Shown here one piece after another: positions 6,301-9,912 of a stretch of DNA of 9,912 nucleotides. Where the stretch lies: assembly GCA_945870175.1 (NCBI GenBank), contig CAMBRJ010000065.1, positions 1-9,912 of the forward strand. Direction: 5' to 3'. The position numbers and the translations under genes are program-made. Under the pieces are notes generated by a model. It had not been told where the DNA came from. It saw nothing but the letters and a program-made list of their open reading frames with translations, and did no database searches. Position 1 is the first letter of the stretch, and each line of letters begins with the position of its first letter. This DNA comes from Gemmatimonas phototrophica. Lineage in GTDB: Bacteria > Gemmatimonadota > Gemmatimonadetes > Gemmatimonadales > Gemmatimonadaceae.

Positions 6301-6418
6301 GACCAAGGCGGGGGGCGTATTGGACGTCACGATCGTCTCCACGGCGCTGATCAACGAGCAGGGGCAGATGTACGCCATTGCCACGACCGAGCGGGCATCG
6401 GGTGGCGGGATGCCGTGA
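3323..6418 (+). CDS. CheB-CheR fusion sensor protein with PAS domains and coiled coil
   Basis: A 1031-aa cytoplasmic signalling protein with no membrane segment. The CheB methylesterase domain (about 35-220) keeps Ser42 (GASAGG), His71 (VVQHL) and Asp163 (GTGQDG), but has no receiver domain. The CheR methyltransferase (about 243-525) shows TSFFRD (308-313), the SAM loop PGCATGEEAY (343-352), FATDID (374-379) and DLISCRNVLIYMD (444-456). A PAS-like segment (about 552-660) is followed by a low-complexity linker, a heptad coiled coil (about 702-796) and two PAS domains (about 797-905 and 908-1031). It stops there, with no histidine kinase. GTG 3323 is chosen for AGGAG at 3312-3316, 6 nt upstream; ATG 3296 and ATG 3329 are alternatives in frame. 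A VVGSP tandem repeat precedes the first CheB strand. It is coupled to the kinase gene by a 4-nt overlap. The substrate of its CheR/CheB pair is unknown and no MCP is nearby. Confidence 0.93.
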   Translation: MRMKKAKTTASTPPHDTPATVVGSPVVGSPVVACPVVGIGASAGGLAAFEAFFAGMPADVDPGMAFVVVQHLVPDHDSLLPDLIQRRTRLRVFEVEDGMLVQPNCVYVIPPGRDMAYLNGALQLLEPVEPHGRRLPIDFFFQSLAQDQHTRAIGIVLSGTGQDGTEGVRAIKGEGGMAIAQTPASAEFDGMPRSALDTGLVDYELLPADMAAKLIAYVAVAFGVVDGRPKAGAVQSPESARALTKIHVLIRARTGRDFSHYKPSTIERRIARRMALHQIDDLDGYVKFLRQAPTEVDALFGDLLISVTSFFRDPDVFQLLEREVVPALFAGRPTNDVVRVWVPGCATGEEAYSLAILLTERTEALRQRFTIQVFATDIDRAAIEVARAGVYPASIAGDVSPERLHRFFVAQNGGTSYRVRSSLRELLIFSEHDVTTDPPIAKRDLISCRNVLIYMDAALQRRLIPLFHYALRPGGFLILGTSESQGEFGALFTAVDRKAKVYRRVDERPGVRRAIRPPLLTSPMTLPAPELPGRTETRNSITRPLREMTEQSLLAHFVAAGALVTADGDILYLHGRSGLYLELAAGETGINNIVTMARAGLELPLSAALRATVLSQKISQRVGLRVKTNGHFTSVNLTVFPVVNDMDASLESQLYVVLLEESPMVPREPSPPDVSPRGDAVATDGVVSGVIPDGATDSPTSRRELEERLAVIARASRSKDENLLSMQEELQSSAEELKSTVDELQFVNRELQSTNEELETAKEEMQSINEELTTVNAELQSRIGELTRANDDISNLMAGTGIGSVFVDHDLRILRFTPAARALINLIPGDVGRPVAHVVSNFVGDVGLVAAVRRVLDTLIPYEAELQTVDGSWYLMRILPYRKLNNVIEGAVLSFFNISEPVRIRESLRAANDLLRLAVVVRDAHDAIIVQDLTGRIMAWNAGAVRMYGWSEAEALAMNTGERIPLELRPVHSTRMMQLARSEILQPYATKRLTKAGGVLDVTIVSTALINEQGQMYAIATTERASGGGMP
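3383..3427 (+). repeat. 15-bp in-frame tandem repeat in the CheB-CheR N-terminus
   Basis: Two exact copies of GTCGTCGGCTCTCCC (3383-3397 and 3398-3412) and a third with two changes (3413-3427) encode VVGSP-VVGSP-VVACP. They run straight into VVGIGASAGG, the first strand of the methylesterase domain. Copy-number change would keep the frame. Confidence 0.85.
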
Positions 6419-8574
6419 CCGGCGAGCCCCAACCGCTGGACGGCCCGCCGCTGGACGGCCCGCCGCTGGACGGCGAGATCGCGCGGACACGGCGCCGGCT
6501 GGCCGAGGATCGGCTGCGCGTGAACACGGCATCCCGACGCGATACCGAGCGCACACCACCGTTGCCGGAGGATACCGCGCGGCTGCTGCATGAGCTGCGC
6601 GTGCATCAGATCGAGCTGGAGATGCAAAACGAGGAACTGCGCGAGGCACAACTCGAACTTGCTGCGTCGCGCGCCCGGTGGTTGGATCTCTACGAGCTGG
6701 CGCCCGTGGGCTTCTGCACCGTGAACCATCTGGGGCTGCTCGTCCAGGCGAACCTCACCCTTGCGGCCATGCTGGGAACGCCGCGGAGCGCGCTGCTGCG
6801 TCGGCCATTCAGTCGGCTCGTCTTCGCGGACGATCGGGACCTCTGGTTTCTGCTGCGCAAGCAACTCTTGGCCGACCAATCGCCGCAGTCGTGCCAACTG
6901 CGGATCGTCACGGCCGACCAGCAGACGCTATCGGCCCAGCTCACCGTCACGGCGGCAATGGACGAACAGGGCGAAGTAGAGATTCGTGTCGCGGCGACGG
7001 ACGTCACCGCGCGCCATCGGGCCGAACGCGAGGTGCAGACCGCCCGCGCCCAGTTGGAGGCCATCATCGACTCGACCCCGTCGCACATCTTCGCCATGGA
7101 CCGGGCGCAACGCATCACGCTCGTCAATGCGGCCATGGCACGCCACCACGGGAGGTCGAAGGCCGACATGCTGGGGAGCATGGTGGATGACCTCTACGTG
7201 CCGGACACGGCCCTTGCCGTTCGGGCCGTGAACGCCAGGGTTCTGCAGACGGGGGAAAGTGAGTCCGTTGAACAGCTGCTCGTCACCATTGGTGCCAAGG
7301 AACCACGCGTGGTGCTGGCCGCCAGGGCGCCGTTACGCGATCCGGACGGCGTGGTGATCGGGTTGTCGGGGGTATTGACCGATGTCACCGAGTTGCGCCT
7401 GGCCGAGGTCGAGCGCGTGAGCTTGTCCGCACAGTTGCAGCAGGCGCAGAAGATGGAGTCGATTGGCCGGTTAGCCGGCGGCGTCGCGCATGACTTCAAC
7501 AACCAACTCGGGGTGATCATCGGGCACGCCGACTTCGCGCTGTCGCGTCTCGACGCATCGCAGCCGGAGCACGAGGAGCTCACGGAGATCCGCCACGCGG
7601 CCCTGCGCTCGGCGGAACTCACGCGGCAGCTGCTCACTTTCGCTCGTCGGCAGGCCATTCAACCGTCCGTGCTGGATCTGAACACGACGGTGGCGCCCGC
7701 GTTGAACATGCTCAGGCGACTGATCGGGGAAGGCATTGCACTCATGTTCCAGCCGGGCGCCGAGCTGTGGCCCGTTCGTGTGGACGCCGCGCAAATCGAT
7801 CAGATCCTGGCCAACCTCGCCGTCAACGCGCGCGACGCCATCGCTGGCCATGGCACGATCACCGTGGCGACCGACAATTGCGTGCGTGATGCGGCGTGGT
7901 GCGCGAGCCGCGTCGATGCGGTTCCCGGAGAATACGTACGTCTCACCGTTGCCGACAGCGGCTCCGGCATTGATGCCGAGGCGCTCGCGCAGATCTTCGA
8001 GCCGTTTTACACCACCAAGGAGGTGGGGAAAGGCACCGGCCTCGGGCTGGCATCGGTGTATGGTGCCGTCCGCCAGCATGGTGGTTTCATCTCGGTCGCG
8101 AGTGAGGTCGGCCAGGGGACCACGTTTGCGATCTATCTGCCGCGCAGTACGCAGCTGCCCGAGCCTCCGACGGCGTCGATGGCGAGGGTGCCGCGGGCGC
8201 GTGGGGCGGAGACCATTCTGCTCGTGGAAGACGAGGCCGCCGTTCGCCGGTTTACCGTCAAAGCGCTCGCGGCGCACGGCTACACGGTGCTCGCCGCCGA
8301 CAGTCCGCAGCAGGCCATTCAGCTGGCCCAGGAACACGGCGACGCGATCGCGCTGTTGCTGAGCGACGTCGTGATGCCCGGGATGGGGGGGGTGGCCTTG
8401 ACGGAGATGCTGGTGGCAAGTCATCCGCGTCTCCGACATCTGTTGATGTCCGGCTACGCGATGCAAGACGGCGAGGCCGTGGAAACACCGTACGCCGCCG
8501 CTCATTTCCTTGCCAAGCCGTTCACGCTGGCGGCGCTGACGGACAAGGTGCGCGAGGTGCTGGATCGCGGGTAG
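6415..8574 (+). CDS. Hybrid histidine kinase (PAS-PAS-HisKA-HATPase-REC)
   Basis: A 719-aa soluble hybrid sensor kinase. After an N-terminal PLDGP repeat (7-20) there is a short coiled coil (about 59-90, LHELRVHQIELEMQNEEL). PAS 1 (about 88-200) and PAS 2 (about 213-325) follow. HisKA has phospho-acceptor His359 in GGVAHDFNN. The HATPase domain has the N-box with Asn471, DSGSGID (514-520), the F-box IFEPFYTTK (527-535) and GKGTGLGL (538-545). A C-terminal receiver has acidic ED (605-606), phospho-acceptor Asp651 (SDVVMPG), Ser679 and Lys701 (AKPF). No DNA-binding or output domain is present. GTG 6415 overlaps the upstream TGA as GTGA, with GGCGGGA just before it, which suggests translational coupling. 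It probably supplies the kinase that the CheB-CheR protein lacks. Autophosphorylation with transfer to its own receiver is family knowledge; the downstream partner is unknown. Confidence 0.93.
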   Translation: MTGEPQPLDGPPLDGPPLDGEIARTRRRLAEDRLRVNTASRRDTERTPPLPEDTARLLHELRVHQIELEMQNEELREAQLELAASRARWLDLYELAPVGFCTVNHLGLLVQANLTLAAMLGTPRSALLRRPFSRLVFADDRDLWFLLRKQLLADQSPQSCQLRIVTADQQTLSAQLTVTAAMDEQGEVEIRVAATDVTARHRAEREVQTARAQLEAIIDSTPSHIFAMDRAQRITLVNAAMARHHGRSKADMLGSMVDDLYVPDTALAVRAVNARVLQTGESESVEQLLVTIGAKEPRVVLAARAPLRDPDGVVIGLSGVLTDVTELRLAEVERVSLSAQLQQAQKMESIGRLAGGVAHDFNNQLGVIIGHADFALSRLDASQPEHEELTEIRHAALRSAELTRQLLTFARRQAIQPSVLDLNTTVAPALNMLRRLIGEGIALMFQPGAELWPVRVDAAQIDQILANLAVNARDAIAGHGTITVATDNCVRDAAWCASRVDAVPGEYVRLTVADSGSGIDAEALAQIFEPFYTTKEVGKGTGLGLASVYGAVRQHGGFISVASEVGQGTTFAIYLPRSTQLPEPPTASMARVPRARGAETILLVEDEAAVRRFTVKALAAHGYTVLAADSPQQAIQLAQEHGDAIALLLSDVVMPGMGGVALTEMLVASHPRLRHLLMSGYAMQDGEAVETPYAAAHFLAKPFTLAALTDKVREVLDRG
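6433..6474 (+). repeat. 15-bp in-frame tandem repeat in the kinase N-terminus
   Basis: Copies of CCGCTGGACGGCCCG at 6433-6447 and 6448-6462, plus 12 bases of a third at 6463-6474, encode PLDGP-PLDGP-PLDG right after the start codon region. Changes in copy number would stay in frame. Confidence 0.88.
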
Positions 8575-8604
8575 GCGTCCGTCCGGCGATCGCTGGTGCG
8601 GATT

Positions 8605-8633
8605 GGCACGATTGGTACTTTGGGCACGATTGG
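8605..8633. repeat. 11-bp direct repeat between the kinase and MFS genes
   Basis: GGCACGATTGG occurs at 8605-8615 and 8623-8633, a spacing of 18 bp, in the 108-bp gap before the MFS start. It could be a regulator site for the transporter. The rest of this gap shows no terminator and no convincing promoter. Confidence 0.45.
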
Positions 8634-8682
8634 GTTGATCGGCCCGGATGTGCCGCCCCGCTCGAGGCTGCACATTCCCGCC

Positions 8683-9912
8683 ATGGCCACTCCGTCGTCG
8701 CACTCCATCGCTGTTGCTGCCGCCACCCCCGCGGCGCCGGGCGCACGTGCTCGCTACGTCGTGCTCGCGATGCTCATCCTCGCGTACACGTTCAACTTTC
8801 TCGATCGCCAGATTCTTGGCATTCTGAAGGAGCCGATCAGGCAGGAGCTCGGGCTGACCGACACGCAACTTGGCCTCATGGGCGGGCTCGCGTTTGCCAT
8901 GCTCTACTCCACGCTGGCCGTGCCGATCGCCTGGCTGGCCGATCGGACGAGTCGCCCGTGGATCATGACCGGTGCGCTGGGGCTGTGGAGTGCGTTCACG
9001 ATGGCCTGCGGCCTCGCGACGGGATTCTGGTCGCTCTTCCTGGCGCGCGCGGGCGTGGGTTTCGGGGAAGCCGGCGGCGTGGCACCGGCGTACTCGCTGG
9101 TGAGCGACTACTTCCCCAGAGAGCAGCGGGCACGGGCGCTGGCGGCCTACTCGTTCGGGATTCCGGTGGGCTCGGCGCTCGGCATTCTGTTCGGCGGCCT
9201 GATCGCCGCGTCGATCAGCTGGCGCGTGGCCTTCTTCATCGTCGGCGGCGCCGGCGTGCTGTTTGCGCCCATCTTCAAGCTGGTCGTGCAGGATCCTGTC
9301 CGTGGCGGGCTTGATGGGGCGACCGCGGCGGGGTCGTCGTTCGCGCCGTCGTTCTCGAACGTGGTGGCCACGGTGTTGCCGAAGCCCACGTTCTGGTTGC
9401 TCGCGCTCGGCGCCGCGAGTGCCTCGGTGTGTGGCTATGGCGTGGCGTTCTGGTTGCCGAGTTTCTTCATCCGCAGCCTTGGACTCACGCTGGTCGAGAC
9501 GTCGTGGTTTTACGGGGGGATCACGCTGATCGGTGGGGTGGCCGGCATCTGGCTGGGCGGTGCTCTGGCCGATCGCTTCGCAAAGAAAAATCGCGCCGCG
9601 TACGCCTTGACGCCGGCCGTCTGCTTTCTCGTGGCATTGCCGTTCGCCTACGCCGCCATGAACGCCACGTCGCTGGTGTGGGCGTTCCTGCTGTTCCTCG
9701 TGCCCACCGGTCTCAACCTCGCGTGGCTCGGCCCGGTGGTCGGCGCGGTGCAGCAGCTCGCGCCGGCGAACATGCGCACGACCACCAGTGCGCTCTTTCT
9801 GCTCGTCAACAACCTGCTCGGCATCGCCGTGGGGTTGTGGATCTTCGGCTATCTCTCCGACCTGCTGGCCCCGCGCTACGGCACCGAGTCGATGCGCTAC
9901 GCGCTGTACTGC
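8683..9912 (+). CDS. MFS transporter, Spinster-like (partial, 3' end outside window)
   Basis: The frame is open from ATG 8683 to the window edge, giving 410 residues of a major facilitator superfamily permease of the inner membrane. A short Ala-rich cytoplasmic leader (1-22) precedes TM1, which ends in FNFLDRQILG (Asp41-Arg42), a signature I associate with the Spinster-like group. Motif A after TM2 is LADRTSR (85-91). TM4 carries RAGVGFGEAGG, and the matching loop in the second half is LADRFAKKNR (295-304). About eleven of the expected twelve TM segments are in view. ATG 8683 is preferred; an in-frame GTG at 8650 is possible. The start has no strong Shine-Dalgarno. Substrate cannot be told. 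It lies 108 bp behind the kinase gene on the same strand, with nothing to show they are one operon. Confidence 0.9.
   Translation, partial: MATPSSHSIAVAAATPAAPGARARYVVLAMLILAYTFNFLDRQILGILKEPIRQELGLTDTQLGLMGGLAFAMLYSTLAVPIAWLADRTSRPWIMTGALGLWSAFTMACGLATGFWSLFLARAGVGFGEAGGVAPAYSLVSDYFPREQRARALAAYSFGIPVGSALGILFGGLIAASISWRVAFFIVGGAGVLFAPIFKLVVQDPVRGGLDGATAAGSSFAPSFSNVVATVLPKPTFWLLALGAASASVCGYGVAFWLPSFFIRSLGLTLVETSWFYGGITLIGGVAGIWLGGALADRFAKKNRAAYALTPAVCFLVALPFAYAAMNATSLVWAFLLFLVPTGLNLAWLGPVVGAVQQLAPANMRTTTSALFLLVNNLLGIAVGLWIFGYLSDLLAPRYGTESMRYALYC

Noticed and set aside
8605..8636. Sigma-54 promoter suggested by TTGGCACG
   Set aside because: The GC expected 10 bp after GG is absent for both copies.
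3113..8868. Long minus-strand open frames opposite the signalling operon and its downstream gap
   Set aside because: They are low-complexity composition typical of antisense frames. The plus-strand frames carry complete domain motifs instead.

Overview
The window is GC-rich and gene-dense and reads as the chromosome of a free-living diderm bacterium. Diderm is supported by an ABC ATPase of the LolD/YbbA type and by a predicted lipoprotein. The overall style (high GC, tRNAs without encoded CCA, a large CheB-CheR sensor, an EF-P with a PGNLR tip) would fit Gemmatimonadota or a similar phylum. That placement is an impression from reading, not a search result. No mobile element, integrase, CRISPR array or rRNA was seen.

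Layout. (1) Bases 1-1323 hold a divergent pair: a 3'-truncated ABC transporter ATPase on the minus strand and a GDSL/TesA-like esterase lipoprotein on the plus strand. Their start codons overlap inside one GCATGC palindrome. The same divergent ATPase/TesA arrangement (ybbA/tesA) is known from Enterobacteria. (2) Bases 1508-2074 encode elongation factor P, a complete 188-aa protein with Asn where the modified Lys or Arg usually sits. (3) Bases 2239-3139 are a seven-gene tRNA cluster, His(GTG)-Trp(CCA)-Glu(CTC)-Glu(TTC)-Asp(GTC)-Leu(GAG)-Thr(CGT), followed by a strong intrinsic terminator at 3177-3206. No protein gene lies in this stretch. (4) Bases 3323-8574 hold a two-gene signalling operon with a 4-nt GTGA overlap. 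The first protein fuses a CheB methylesterase, a CheR methyltransferase, a PAS-like region, a long coiled coil and two PAS domains, with no kinase. The second is a soluble PAS-PAS-HisKA-HATPase-REC hybrid histidine kinase. (5) Bases 8683-9912 are the start of a Spinster-like MFS transporter cut by the window end.

How the parts relate. EF-P and the tRNA cluster are translation genes. The signalling operon looks self-contained: no MCP, CheW or CheA is nearby. The coiled coil of the first protein carries three in-register Glu-Glu pairs in an MCP-methylation-like context, so the CheR and CheB domains may act on their own linker, with the partner kinase supplied by the coupled downstream gene. This is the most interesting hypothesis in the window and is inference only. 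Smaller points are the EF-P tip, G1-U72 pairs and competing structures around both tRNA-Glu genes, and 15-bp in-frame tandem repeats near the N-terminus of both signalling proteins.
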